Positions 36,101 through 48,592 of a stretch of DNA of 64,000 bases are shown here, one piece after another (within the stretch, counting starts at the first letter, position 1; each line of letters starts with the position of its first letter). The DNA lies in contig OZ018330.1 of NCBI GenBank assembly GCA_963969495.1, positions 67,714,907-67,778,906 of the forward strand, given 5' to 3'. The DNA comes from Ceratothoa steindachneri (lineage: Eukaryota > Arthropoda > Malacostraca > Isopoda > Cymothoidae). Both the position numbers and the translations under genes were made by a program. The notes beneath the pieces are model-generated. The model saw nothing but the letters and a program-made list of their open reading frames with translations, did no database searches and was not told the DNA's origin.

Positions 36101-36740
36101 AATTCCTAAGTATTTACAGATAATACACTAAATTTGCAACGAGTTTCAAGATGAACAATATTTACACTGCACTAAATGAACAATGAATTCCTAGGTCAAC
36201 AGGCTTTATAGGCCTGTACACTCAAAGCAAATTAAAGTCCCGTAAACTTTACGTAGACCTTCATAGGGAAATGAGTTTAAATAAAACGCAACGGCTACCA
36301 ACGAGAGCTAGATTTACGGTGACAAAGCGTATATAATTCCGAAAAGATAATGGCAAAGGACTGGAGAGGTTCCGTATGATTTCACCTCTCTATAAGTTAA
36401 AATATAAAGAATAAGGTAGATCAACCTTACTGTAAATGAAAAATGATTAGAATACATGTATGTCAAGTAATTAAAAATAGGAAAATATTTGGCGCTACAA
36501 ATAGAGAAATATGAGAATTACTGTATGTTGGAAGGTTTATTTTCCGACACACTGTGCCGAGAGAACAATGAAGTGCAAAATCGAAATAATATGATGATAT
36601 TAAGAGTGGCTTGTGCTTCAAAAAGCTTAAAGGTGAGTTGCATACAAAGAGCACGCCAATGAGTGACAGAGTGCTAAATGTTAGCTTTTATTATAATCCT
36701 GTATGTGCGTTTTGGACGGCAGACAGTATAAACTAGACCC
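33124..36740. other. No gene recognised (3.6 kb) apart from one possible exon
   Basis: Mostly AT-rich sequence without coding signal. A (TCTA)n-like tetranucleotide patch lies at 35385-35425. A GC-richer segment at 34445-34580 is open on the minus strand for about 40 codons but has no family motif. A candidate exon at 33927-33977 is listed separately. Confidence 0.4.
33927..33977 (-). CDS. Possible host exon (51 bp)
   Basis: The minus-strand segment ends at a perfect donor (GAT|GTAAGT) and follows TTTAAATTTAG. One frame reads AIHEAHQITMWQVMCR, with two bases before it and one after. Direct joining to the exon at 29036 in its preferred frame would create a stop, so if both are real an exon between them is unrecognised or they belong to different genes. 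The small size keeps confidence low. Confidence 0.28.
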
Positions 36741-36839
36741 AGAGGTGGGGTCGACTTAATCATGTTTGGCGAGAGTAGGTCCGGAAATGGCCCGGAAGAC
36801 GAGATCGAGCCCGAAGGAATTGACCCGCAGGTAGATGTG

Positions 36840-37200
36840 ACGATACCATGCCTAAGGGTACTCGCGTAGCAGGTGGTCCGACAATAAGAGCATGCCCGAC
36901 GAGACATGGCCCTCAAGAGGATCCGATGCTAAGACCAGCAGGTGAGTATGACAATAAGAACATGTACGACGAGACTTGATACGCATGTGGGTCCGACGAT
37001 AAGACCATGCCCAAAGGGACTTGATACTCAGGTTGATTCGACGATAAGACCATGCCCGACGAGATTTAACCCTCAGGTGGGTCCGACGCTAAGACCATGC
37101 CCAGCGGGATTTAATCCTCAGGTGTGTCCAACGCTAAGACAATGCTCTAGAGGACTTGAGCCGCAGGTGGGTGCGACGATATGATCATGTAAGGCTGAAC
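36840..37200 (+). repeat. 45-bp minisatellite (15-codon units)
   Basis: The word AAGACCATGCCC or a close variant recurs at 36886, 36931, 36956 (after a 20-bp deletion), 37001, 37046, 37091 and 37136, giving a 45-bp period. Units share GGGTCCGACGATAAGACC and CTTGACCCTCAGG-like parts and differ at several positions each. Because 45 is a multiple of three, the + frame 36942-37184 stays open and would encode 15-residue units ending in PQ (for example VGPTLRPCPAGFNPQ). I see no splice sites or start context that make it a gene, so I call it a minisatellite. Confidence 0.85.
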
Positions 37201-37284
37201 TTGGCCCTCAGGTGGATCAGAGGAAACCATGGCTGACACGACTTGACTGGCTGATTGGTCCGAAGTGGGAGTGTTTAGCTCTAG

Positions 37285-37345
37285 GACACTGGTCGGCAAC
37301 TTTCAACCCTCAAAGAGCCATTTGGACCTGCTTCCCATCTGAAAA
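37285..37345 (+). mobile_element. hAT-like terminal fragment
   Basis: The words CACTGGTCGGCAACTTTCA and AAGAGCCATTTGGACC resemble the ends of some hAT-superfamily transposons (CAGNGGTCGGCAA start and a GAGCC block). No second end, target duplication or transposase is visible here. This is a pattern match from memory only. Confidence 0.25.
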
Positions 37346-37439
37346 CCCTATTGACATATAAATGAAGCTAACACTGCATATATCGATTTTTAACTCTATG
37401 CTATATATAAAAAACAATAGTCTATTGTGTCAGAGAGAG

Positions 37440-38385
37440 AAAGTTACCCCCCCCCCCCCCCGTAGAACCCAACGTCTCCCCGTGGCGCCTGAGAAAGATG
37501 CCAAGGAATCATCGAGAATCCGCGTGGTCGGCTGACCCGGGATGAGTTCTCTTTATCTTCCCGTCTCCTCGTATGACTGACGCCAGACTTACGGCGCCAA
37601 GGACCTTTGTGCAAAGCTGTGAGGTCGCCGAGACTCTTCCTCCCTCCCGCCCCTGGCGTGCCAACTATAATGAGATCACCCTTCCCCTTTTGGGGGCCCC
37701 TGGCGACCCGCTTCTACCAAGGCAGTATAAATATTTTGCGAAAGCAGCGCAATACAGCCCGTTCTTGGTTATCAGTCACGTACAGTATCGTACACTCTGT
37801 TGCGCCTACCATCGGCTCCCAGCCACGAACGCGACGCGTCAACCTCTACCCGGCCTTGCTCGTACCGAAGGCCAGAGTTCCCGTCGACAGACGATAGACA
37901 CGGACAGTCATCTATCACTCGGTTATCTACTTCGTTTAACGACTGGAGTACTCCCTCGCTCATTTCTCAGCGAGGTAAAAGAAAGAATCTTGCAAGTTCA
38001 ACTTGGCAGCGCCCCGTTTACTCGCCGTATTCAAGCCTCCAGTCAATTAGGCTTTACGTGAGTCTCCCCGATAATTGTATTCTCCCATTTTCTCTGGAAG
38101 CAATCACCGTGCATCTTCTCACGGACACTCGTACCCGTCAATTCATTTGTATCTCCCCCCCCACCCACATTTGACACCCCGTGTCTCATTTTATTTATTA
38201 CCAATTATTTACTTGTGCTATTAAAATTATATTTGTATATAATAAAGTTATATATTTTTTCTACCATTAGTTTCTCTAATCCCATAGCCTCTAAGAATTG
38301 ATTATTTAGGCCAACCGCACTCGACTTTGTTTATTTAACCCTCACACTGGGATCTGTATCTCGATTCTCTGGCGTGCCCTGTTCA
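37440..38385 (+). repeat. Dispersed repeat copy 2, promoter-bearing (LTR-like)
   Basis: This is a GC-richer block after a poly-C run (37447-37461). It carries a TATAAATATT box at 37727, then GC-rich leader-like sequence to 37950, the stretch 37957-38385 shared with 2763-3195, and AATAAAG at about 38240. TATA box, leader and polyadenylation signal in this order are what an LTR or a retroposon promoter unit shows. Neither copy has an adjacent retroelement polyprotein and no second LTR is seen, so it is probably a solo LTR or a cut-down relic. The ends are not certain. Confidence 0.55.
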
Positions 38386-39360
38386 CAGTCACCTTACGAC
38401 ATGTTGCATTTAAGCTATATGGACCTATTCATTTTCCTGGCTTTATTTATTATATTATTGTCATTTATTATCATCATGGCTATCCACCGAATCCTTTTTT
38501 ACAGAACTTTGTACCAGGAGTGTTTCTTCATGTACAGAATTCGGTTCAGTAGTCATGGTGCCTTGGTGGACTGCATTCCATTCTGGGATCACCTAGCTCC
38601 AGGATATGATAATAATAGGTGATCATCCACTTTACTCGTTAGTGGAACGGCCTATCTCTAATTCTCTTGATTACATCCCTCCTACCCCTTTCCAAACTTG
38701 CTCTTCTACCCACAGAGCTGCTGGTTGCCCAGTTCTCATTTGTCACGTTATTAGCCCTAGTCGAGTGTCAGTATATATCGGGAGGTCCCTACCTGTTGTA
38801 ATGGCCGAATTTCCGCAGGCTAATGCATTTATACCTACGGTATGTGCTGAGCCGTTGACTCTGTTCACCTTAATCTAGTATACATATAGGTAGCTACGCC
38901 ACACCATCCTTTATCGTTAAAGTTCCAGGACAACTTCGCCTAAATGGCGCGCCGAGTTGGCAAAGCCAATTAACGCTGGACCGTGTCTAGTTTGTGTAAA
39001 TGATCAAAATGATCACATTCTGGTATTTTGTGACCCTGTGCAGACCTCTTTTTTAACCTCCTAATTCAATGTCGGGTAAAAAGAATTACTATCCATGTGC
39101 CTTTTTTTCTTGTTCTACAAATATGGTGACAATGGAAGGAAATAGTGAGACTGTGCATGGGAATCTGCCTCTAGGCACGGCATTGGCCTCCCTCGGTGTC
39201 GAGTAGCACATGGGCTTTGATTTTGCCATCTTTGTAGCTGCTCTCGGACACCTCCACTTCTAAAAAGAAAAGTAGCCCATGTGCTTTCTCAGTTCCCCCC
39301 ACAACCCTCTTATAACGGAGAGGAGGCTTAATCCTCTTATAGAACTACGGGGGGGGGGGG
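38386..39360. other. No gene recognised; poly-G tract
   Basis: Several short + frames lack known motifs. A 13-base G run lies at 39349-39361 just before the I/R1-like LINE region. Confidence 0.4.
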
Positions 39361-39664
39361 GTTCTTCCTAACCTCCTTATTTGGAGTCACCCATCAACGA
39401 TAAATGGCAGTGCCCCGTTTTCTATCACATGGGACTGTCAAGAGAGTATGCAGGTGGCGCAAAATCGAGTACTCTGGGTAGGAGCGACTCGATAGCGCCA
39501 ACAACTTTAGGGGTTAAGGTAAAGGTTAGCACGACGGGCCGTGCCCGTTGCCGTCCTCCATTCATGTATTTTGACTTTGCGGGGGTTGGGCGTGCTTGCC
39601 CCTCTCTCTTCCCCGATGAAGGTCCGTACGCCAGGAGAGACTTGACTTAGACTGAAGAAAACTT

Positions 39665-41260
39665 AAATGCAATTTGCGATGCCTTGGGCAGGGGGGAATG
39701 GTCAAATGGAGGACCTCCCTGAGCTAGACATCATCCCGGAGGTAACCGAGCCAGAGATGACAAGATCTTCCACGGTTCTGATCTCCGAGGAATCACAAAG
39801 AATGGAGGAAACTCCATCTCACCTGGTGCCCCTTTGAAGGCCAAGAATTTCTCCATCTACGAGAAGAATTTTGTTGAGGCCGGTCCCACTAAGAAGACTA
39901 AGGGTTCTTCTCCCTCCGCGGGAGCTCCGAGCAGGAACGTGCCAGTGCCTTTTCGGCAAGAGACAGGCCAAGATCAGTAGGTTCCCTTCCAAGGCGCTTT
40001 CGGGTCGAGGAGCACAAACCGAGACCAAAGTCGCAAGTGCGCTGATCGGAGCTTCGATTAGGTCGGGGCCCTTTATCGAGTGAATAACTGATGTTTTCGA
40101 GCCACTGCTTATAAACGCTTTTTTGTCATTCGCTCCAATGATGACAGAGTGTTGGACAAGGGCAACATGATCAACAAGAGTGGAGCATTAATTAGGTCGA
40201 CTGGTAGAGAAGGGAAGGTGACTCTTTTCTCGGACGGGAACCTTCTGGCCAATGTGTCGAATCCATTCGAGGCGGCCATAATTAGTGCCCTTCGGACACG
40301 TAATGGCTCGCCAGAGAGTGTGACGCTTCACTTTACCATGAAGTTCGTCATAGGAGTGGTTTACCTGAGGGAACTCGTGAAGTACTCCATAGATGACATC
40401 ACTCCAGCGCCGATCATGGAATGGACAATGTCAAACGTGTAATGAGAAAAGAGGCAGGGGCCTCGAGACTCACTCTTGAACTCTTCATTACGTTTGACAT
40501 TTACAAGCTGCTTGAGTGGATGTGTCCTGGTTCATATCGTTACCGCGTGAAGACTTTTGTGCATCTGCCAAGGAGGTGATACTACTGCCACCACTTCGGC
40601 CGTACTAATCGTTCTTGTAGATGTGCAAATTCGAGTTTACTCGAGTCATTGTATTTTGCTCCAAAGTTGCATGCGAAAAGTCCATATCGTGTATGGGCAA
40701 GTGTGTCAATTGCGGAGTACCTCACCTCTCTTCTTTGAAGCAATGTGGCGCGTATCTGCAAGAGACATAAATTCTGGCCGGTTCGGCTACGAATCTTTCA
40801 CTTCGCGAGGCTAATGACCTGGTCCTGTCGCGCCCAGCACGGCCTGGAACGTCTTATACCTTATGTTTAATAAAAGGCACTCTCTGCTCCAGGCCTCCTC
40901 AGGCCTACAAACACATCATTTCCGAGGCCATTTGGATTCATTCTGCGGGTTCTCTCACCCCGGGCGCTACTCATTTAGAGCTGGCAGCAGAAGGGTTCTA
41001 ACCTAGCTTTGGCTAAAACCAGGACTCACACCCCCCCACCGGTGTGACCGTTTGCCGTAAGGGGAAACGGTCGCGTACCTCCGCCGAGTCGTTAGACTCA
41101 GACGAAGCAACCCCCATGATGGTGGTCGTGAAGGCATCATTCCTAAAGCTGCCCCCCCGAAAGGAGGACAGCACCAAAAGAGCTTTGGCTCCTACGCCTC
41201 CACCCAAGTTTGGGCTGGGTGCCTAGGAGACGGTGGATACACCCTAGGAGGGTTTATCTC
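39665..41260 (+). pseudogene. I/R1-like LINE ORF1, broken
   Basis: Read through frameshifts, the + strand gives a LINE gag-like ORF1. A serine/proline-rich N-terminal part lies at 39700-40080. The conserved part follows (40165-40560) with INKSGALIRSTGREGKVTLF, GVVYLRELVKYSIDDI, MDNVKRVMRKEAGASRLTL and CPGSYRYRVKTFVHLP. A CCHC-knuckle region starts YYCHHFGRTNRSC near 40585. The C-terminal basic/serine part (41044-41226) has KGKRSRTSAESLDSDEATP. ORF1 binds the element RNA. There are many stops. It lies directly ahead of the matching ORF2 remnant. Confidence 0.7.
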
Positions 41261-41379
41261 CTACAAAGCCGTTTCACCCGACGAAGGTCTCGAGACAGAG
41301 GAAGGAAAAGACTTGCATAGCAAGCAAAACCTCACCCGATAAATCCCTGAAGGTGACAGTACCCTCACTGCTTTATTTG

Positions 41380-42930
41380 GCCAACAGCACACAGACCTCT
41401 TTCCCTGGGAAGCGTACGCCCATTTCCATCAAGGTCTTCTCTTTGAAGATGGCCCACGCTTCTTTTCCGAGCTAGGCCTGGAGAGAATAATCCTTATGGA
41501 ATTGCCACAAACTCTGGGCCAACTAGGAGGAACTGCAGAGGCTCCTCTCCTTCTATTTTGCGTTAGCTATCATTTTGCAGAAGACTATGCTGGATGCGTG
41601 CCCCTTGCCCATTCTGCCGGCATATAAGGGTTTTGCGAACCCACCACCACGTGATGTGCCGAACAGGAAGATGCGCCATTTAGACCCAGCATGATATCTC
41701 TGTTCTTCTATTTGGTTTAAATACCTTTTAGCAGGTGGTAGCAGTTTTACTGTACCTGGATAGAAGGAACGCCGTTGCCGAGGCCTTTACGACTGCACGA
41801 GAATTTGAACAGTATACATTCCCCCTGGAGAGAATACTCAATCAATCCCAGCGGTCAAGTCTTTGCCAACCTGATCGAAGAATTGGAAATGGCTGTCCGA
41901 AATCTGGATGAGTTTGCCATCACTGCCCAAGAAGTGCTTTATCTTCCTAACTTGATATATCTCTGTGCTCTCCGGATGCACAATCTGATTTGGGGCTGGA
42001 GTTGGTCGATGACTTCCATGGTAGTGATCACTTTCCCCTTCAAATATCATTTTCTGGACTGCTTCCGTCTCAGAAAACCCCTCTGATTTCTCTGTTCTAG
42101 TAGAGGGGTTTTGGTCGGTGGATGAGACCGTTGAGTTCTTATCCGACAACCTCATCCCCGTTGAACTAACTACTATGAGTAGAAAGTCTGGCCGTTTTAC
42201 ACGCCAACCGCTTCTGTGGTGGTCAGCCGAGTGCGGAATGGTCGTCGCACACAAGCGTTATCCCTAAATAGGCTATAAGGGCTGACCGAACGATTTACTC
42301 TTGGTGAATTTCGTCGAGCTAGGGCTAGGTTCCGGTATGTTTTGAAGCACGCCCGCCGCTCTTTCTTTCGGGCATATGTGTCTTCACTTTACTTGAAAGA
42401 CGTCTCTATTAGTGATGTTGAAACGAATAAAAAAGGATTTGGGGCAAGTTTTCACAAGACCCCCTCCCATTCTCCAGAAAATATAACAGCAATCTCGGAC
42501 CCTGCGTTCGTGGTGGACTCCTTCATTATCGTTTTCTTTCCATTCTCTGGCCGGGTTGCTTCTCCTCCAGCGTTTAAAACACGTTGTGATGTCGCCGAAG
42601 AGGGCCAACTGGACCTTACCTCCAGAGGCGGATAACCTTTTTAAACGATAAGTTTATATTGATTGAGTTGCGATCAACTCTCGCTTCATGCACGAATACC
42701 AGCTCCTTGCCCAGGCGATATCTCGTATGCCATGCTTCGATATCTAGGGGAGATAGACATGGCATTTTTTGTTAGATTTGTTTAAAAGGCTCTGGGCAGA
42801 TGGCATTCTCCTAGATTCTTGGCGAATAGCTACTACCCTCGCTTTTTGCAAACCGAGGGACATATCACTCTTTCCCGATCAGTTTCGTCCCATCTGTCCA
42901 ACATCCTGCATGTGAAAGTTGATGACTATA
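41380..42930 (+). pseudogene. I/R1-like LINE ORF2: endonuclease and start of RT
   Basis: The endonuclease C-terminal part is seen near 41850-42060: ANLIEELEMA, then DISLCSPDAQSDLGLELVDD and FHGSDHFPLQISF (GSDH catalytic block). The linker has WWSAECGMVV near 42220, LKHARRSFFRAYVSSL at 42340-42390 and PDPLP-like words. The RT N-terminus near 42700-42910 reads GDISYAMLRYLGE, LFKRLWADGILLDSWRIAT and PDQFRPICPTSC, the last matching the PDQYRPISLTSC block. The sequence stops at about 42917, before any catalytic RT motif. This element is therefore cut at its 3' side, unlike the usual 5' truncation of LINEs, suggesting a later deletion or rearrangement. Confidence 0.75.
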
Positions 42931-43399
42931 AGAAGATATAATTGGGAATTAAACAAAGAAAAAAATACTGCCCCATAAGCTTTGGAGCTCGCGTCACCAA
43001 AGCAATACAATTAAAAATTACTAAAAGGTAAAATTGTCGTGGAATTGATAGAGATAGACTTTCCTTCAACTGTTACCAATTGTTGCCATTGTAAATGACT
43101 CTCTTCGTTAAAAGACTCGTCCCTTTTTAAATGTTTATCCCATAGATGCTTCATATATAAACCGGTTATAATTTTTACCTGCAGTAAACTCACCAATGGT
43201 TCATACATAAATAGAAGTTAGACACCTTAGGATGTCCTGTTTTTGATGTATACAATTTTAATGTTAGTAGCGACCTCGTATAGCAATCATCTCCGGCATT
43301 CCACCCTACACCAAAAACTTTAATAGGCTCTTCAGCCTAGTTTTTAGTCGCAGGTGAATCTAGTCGTGAGCGACTCTACATCTCACTATGTCGGTCGGT

Positions 43400-43765
43400 C
43401 GCCGTTTTTCTTTTTTTTCTTTTACATTTTCTTTCGATTGCTATAATTGCCAAAGTCCTCCCAAGGTTATCCCGAGATTTATTTTGTTTTGGCACTATCA
43501 TCATAACTACTCATCCTATTCTAACGAAATTTGACACCCTTATGTTGTTTTACATTCTCTTTCGAAAGATAAAATTTCCAAAGTCCTCTCACATTTAGCC
43601 AGGGGATTATTTTGTTTTGGCAATAACATCATAACTATCCGGCCTATTCTAGCCCAATTTGAAACCCTTATGTTGTTTTACATTCTCTTTCGAATGATAT
43701 AATTGCCAAAGTCTTCTCAAGGTTATCCCGGGGTTTATTTTGTTTTGGCAATAACATCATAACTA
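43400..43765 (+). repeat. 128-bp tandem repeat, about 2.8 copies
   Basis: CTTTCGA occurs at 43431, 43559 and 43687, exactly 128 bp apart. Shared blocks in each unit are AATTGCCAAAGTCCTC, TTATTTTGTTTTGGCA, CATCATAACTA and CCCTTATGTTGTTTTACATT. Units differ by about 10-15%. Confidence 0.9.
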
Positions 43766-43773
43766 TTTGGCGG

Positions 43774-44335
43774 ATACTGTGCTAGACTAAACTAAGTTAT
43801 AATGTGCTATAATCTGCTAGGCAAGCCAAGAATAAGCTGTACTATACTAGGTTATTATAGGGTAATCTATAATATACTAAGCTATGTTAAAATATAATTT
43901 ACAAAGGGAAGATATACTATGCTAATTTAGGCTATAAAATGCTATGATAGGATAACATATAGTATGTTAGGCTAGACAATACTAAGATATGCTTGAATAG
44001 GGTATAATAGGATAGTATAGACTATACTTGTCTAGGATAGTTAATGCTAGGCTAGGTTATACTATCCTAGGCTATGCTAAGCTATACTAGGCTAGATAAG
44101 GCTATACTATGCTATGCTATGGTAGGTCAAATTATAAAAAAGCTAGGAAGGGCTATGCTAGGCTATGCTAGGTAATACTAGGTGAGGCTAAGATAGGCTA
44201 TCTGACCAAGGATATAATAGGCTAAGCTATGCAATAATATTCTAGTCTAGGGTATAGTATGCTATGCTAATCTAGGATATAGTAGACTAGGCTATAATAT
44301 GACACACTTGGCTATATTATGTTAGGTGTGGTCAT
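43774..44335 (+). repeat. Degenerate CTATGCTAGG-type short tandem repeat
   Basis: The field is built almost only from words such as CTAGGCTAT, CTATGCTA, TAATAGG and ACTAGGCTA at about 5-bp spacing (root TATGC/TAGGC). It has no coding potential. It directly follows the 128-bp array, and the two may share a history of slippage. Confidence 0.85.
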
Positions 44336-46880
44336 AAATTAGAATAAGTGAGTGCACGCGACTTTTTGGTCAGCAGACATTATTATGTATGGTTCATAAA
44401 ATAGTTATTGAAAGAGGGTGAATTAGAATACCACTTTCTGAGATTAAAATTTTCTTGGTTTAGAATTTCCCTTGATGATTCGTAGAATTTGATTATCCCT
44501 TCTTTTGTAAGGAAAGGAAGAAAGTCATCTATCAACATATAGTACATCAGCGTAATTCACTCCCTTTACTTCGATTAGATGAAAGAGGGAGGCACTCAAT
44601 AAGAACTGACGATTTGTGGATTCCAAAAATAAAACCTTATATCGGAAAGTCAAAAGAGAGCAATTATGATTCATGGGACCTTTGAACCCCGAAACACGAG
44701 CAGAATCTTTATCTTCCCCATTTAACCGGTTGTGTTTGCAGGCGCAGGGTTCTTTTTACATGGGAAAGAAAACAAGTACATACCAAACAAAGCAATATAT
44801 TCTCATGAGAATTAACATATATATAGAACGATATATATACATTTGTCATATTCCGTCTTCTTCTCAAGCACTATTCAAAAGGTCACGGATACCAGATGGG
44901 GCAGTTCAATTTGGCATTGCGATGTGGCAGGTAGTTAAAATTGATTTCTTAGCACTTCACTAGAAAGTAGATCTTCGGAGAATCACACTTTTGGCATTCC
45001 ATTATTTACCAGCATATTTTTCAATTCCATAGCAAATATCTCCGGCGATGTGAGATATATATTATGCTTTTGATTGTCATTTTTTAAATGCAGGTATGGA
45101 TTTTCTATCTGTTGGATATAAAAGATGGCTGCCTTCACATTTAAACATACCTACTCGTGAATTTTTCTTTTCCTCCTTTTTTTAAATCTGCTTTCCTTTT
45201 ATGCATTCTTTGGTGGAGTACCTGCAGTTAATTTATTGCCGTTCAAACTCGAGCCCTTTTTTAAAGAATTGTAGCATTTGTGGTAGATGGCCTAATTTAC
45301 CACGTTACGAAAAGATTATCGATTTATTCTTTACTTGTTTAAGGCAAATCTTAAACAAATCTTTTTTTGTGGTAGCATTTTGTGTGACAAATGAAACTCA
45401 GCTCCAAATTTATAATTTGATTACTTTAGCCAACTTGAGATTCTATTCATTTTCAGCTTTTACTTAACAGCTAGATGCGATCTTACCGAAGTACACGGCA
45501 GGTGACGCCTAGTTGTTACCTAGGAAGGGAACTTTCGAAGAAAACTTTAACTCCGAAGTTACAGTGTGGGCGATTGGCACACCCCAAAAGACAGATTATG
45601 AATTTCGATCAAACTTAGATGTACCAATATTCTATTCTACATAACTTGTCGAAAACACGTAAATCTCTATCAGGCTTTGCTCTGTTAAATCAGATTTTTA
45701 AGCGGATTCGGATTGCTTCTCTCATAGTTATAACCGCATAATATAGTCATTAAAATGATCATTGGATGTAAAAGTATGAAAAATAGTTTAATGAAAAGGG
45801 GGAAAGATTGTCTACCTAATAAAATTTAGTCTTTCCAGTGAGTGGCCTATTTTCCTATGCCAGGTCCGGAGGTTGAGTATAGACAGTCAAATAGAAGTAC
45901 ATCAATTGGCCACCTTTTCCAATGCCCAAATAGGTGAGTCGGGGATTTTTCGGAACAGGTCCGACAGTTAATTAGGTGGTTGAGGCTTTTTACGAACTTA
46001 TGGTTAGGGAATGCCCTCGAAGGAACACCGTGAGAGGAAGCCCCTTGGCGATACCCCTCTATTCCTTCAAGACCACGTGAGCCAGCATGAGAATTTTAGA
46101 AAGTCGAGGAAGAATCCGTCACTCGCTTAATCACCCGTCCCAGCTGTGTTTGTTTTCAAATGCAAATCGCCCCCACCCTCCCCTGCGATAATGGTGTGAA
46201 GCGGGAATATTAACTCTACCCCCATATCGCGAGGCAAGTTTGATCGACTGGAACGACGCGTTATTATGATTTGTGTTCGCTTAGACTGTCGCCAAGAATT
46301 CTTTGGAGACCGCAAGGCCCTGAGGCCTCTAGCAGAGCAGCCACCTGGGTATTTAACCCGAAGCTAACCATCTCTCGAGGAGATTGAAAGCCCGCCATCC
46401 ACTCCGTACGGACAGCCGTCTGTTTCCCGTGACCCCCCTCAACTCGTCGTCGTAGGTCGTCGAAGATATCGTCAGTAGATCTACCTTCGTTAATCTTTGG
46501 CTTCTGTTCAGAGGAAAGCTATAGAGCCCCCTTCTTCCCGGAGAGTTTTGCTGCCCTCTCATCTTCACCACTCTTTCAAGGTTCTCGTCTTGTGAGACTG
46601 AGACTCCCTGCCGATTAGCAGAATCGTCTCGATTTGAGATTAAGTCTCTCTGGAGCAGAGAAAATCTCATTCTTCATCACGAAGTAATCCAACCCCATCT
46701 TCGAGTTCTCTTAGTCAGGACTCCCCGAAGCATCTTCTTGAAAACCTGCGCCGTTGACTTCCACCTCCCATCCAATTCGCCCGCGCTTGAAGGTAAAGCG
46801 ATCGTGTATGGTCACCCCCAGATTACCTCGTTAATCTTCACTTAATTCACCTAACTAGCATAAGTAATTTGTTCCCCCTT

Positions 46881-46881
<1 letters not shown>
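44336..46881. other. No gene recognised (2.5 kb)
   Basis: Short frames only. The part 45950-46860 is somewhat richer in G+C and pyrimidine-rich on the + strand, without recognised motifs. The longest frame (46353-46670, minus, 105 codons) has no family signature. Confidence 0.4.

Positions 46882-46953
<72 letters not shown>
46882..46953. repeat. (AT)n microsatellite
   Basis: A pure AT run, followed by an A-rich stretch to about 46990. Confidence 0.96.
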
Positions 46954-46956
<3 letters not shown>

Positions 46957-48202
46957 TGCCCCTTTTTTCCTATATAAAAAAAAATATATTTTGGGAGTAT
47001 TCGCACTCTTTATTAATCGCCCAGACATTACTCAAGCGGCCTGTGGCTAGATGTCTGCCCGTACCTGAGCGCAGAGTTAGTCTATACAGGTATACTTCGA
47101 CATATATATTATGAAACTTCCATTAGAATATTTGCATTGCCGTTGGTGCTGTAATGTTAGAATGCGAAAAGACACTTGGTTAGAAGAATTAAAATTATCA
47201 TTTTAGAAAATCGTTTATTTTATTCACGCATATTGCAAAGGGTTGACAATTATTGATTTTTTGCCTGAAAAAGCTTAAAATGTTGACAGAAGCCATAGCT
47301 GATTGGAAAAACTTTCTGCCTAAAGTTTGCACCAGTTCATTATTCCAAAACTTAACCTAACCTAACCTAGCATACATATTATATTCACACTACGACTCTC
47401 AAAAGCCATAGCCTAACTTTAACCTCGCGATAGCCTCGAACACCTAATTCATCTTGAAAGAAAATCCGATGATTCTAATATACAAAAGAAAAATTTGAGT
47501 CATAGCAATTTTCTCCACGACCAGTTGAAATGGAGTGAAAATAAAGGGAAATGACGTAACATATACCAAGAAATATAAATATAATGAAACACAAGAAGAA
47601 AGATTTTCATAAAAGTAACATTAGTCTAAAAACATGATCTCTTCGAAAGTTACCTTCAAAATTTATGAAGGAAACTCTTTCTAAATATTACCTTTGAAAA
47701 ACTCGGAAATTATGAACCTACGATATCCACTCCTTTCAAATCGCAATTTTTACCTTTGATATGAGTCTCATATTTTGTATACCTTATATTTTTTATTTTT
47801 TTATTTAATAAAATAATGTGTTAACTATTTATTTAATTTAGTATTTTCATTTTCTAACAAACTGAATTGAAACGAAAACTGACACTCGGAGCAACTCAGA
47901 GAAACAGAAAAATATATGTAAAATATACCCCATTGGGGAATGAAAGAAATACTTAAATACTTGGATTAGAACACTAACAGGGGTGGTGTTTGTAATACGA
48001 AAATTTTTTAAGTAAAAATGGGATGAACTTATTGCTAGAAGAAACGACAAGAGGTGGACAAAATCAATCTTAATTTTTATTCGGTTCTACATAGAGAGGC
48101 CTGAAAGATGGCATCGTAGAATGTTTAAGGATAAAATTAGTTTAATGACTGGAATAACTGAACTGATGTCTCTGGAAGTTTCTTCGGAGGGTTTTTGCCC
48201 AG

Positions 48203-48292
48203 CAATGGTATGAGGCATTCAGGAGGTTTACCCGTGTCTCACAATTTCGGGTCGGGTGCTCTAACCACTAAGTTACCAGACACTCTTGCAGT
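48203..48292 (-). repeat. tRNA-like block (decayed tRNA or SINE head)
   Basis: On the minus strand, GGTAACTTAGTGGTTAGAGC (48277-48258) is a good tRNA D-arm/A-box, followed by an anticodon-arm-like CCCGACCCGAAATTGTG. The B-box expected about 40 bases later is replaced by GGGTAAACCTCC. There is no closed acceptor stem. It is therefore not a working tRNA gene, and more likely a SINE head or tRNA pseudogene. Confidence 0.45.
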
Positions 48293-48592
48293 CGTTTCTA
48301 CACCTAACCTGATTAAACATAGCATATCTTTCGGCTAGAAAGTACTTCCAATTATTTTTATTGGCATTAATTGTATATTGCTAATTTACGTGATCAGGAT
48401 ATTTTACAAAATTTGGCTCAAGATGTAATGCCTCATTTCCCTCTGGAATGCTTGACTTTTAAAAAAAAGTAAAAAGTAATCTTTTATTCACATTAAAAAA
48501 CTTAGACACAGTAGATGACATATGTTTTTTGGCAGATGAGAAAACACTCTTTTTTTTCCCGCAATCCCCTCCCCAATCTAATGACGTATAAA
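48293..48592. other. Nothing recognised
   Basis: AT-rich spacer between the tRNA-like block and the hAT remnant. Confidence 0.4.
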
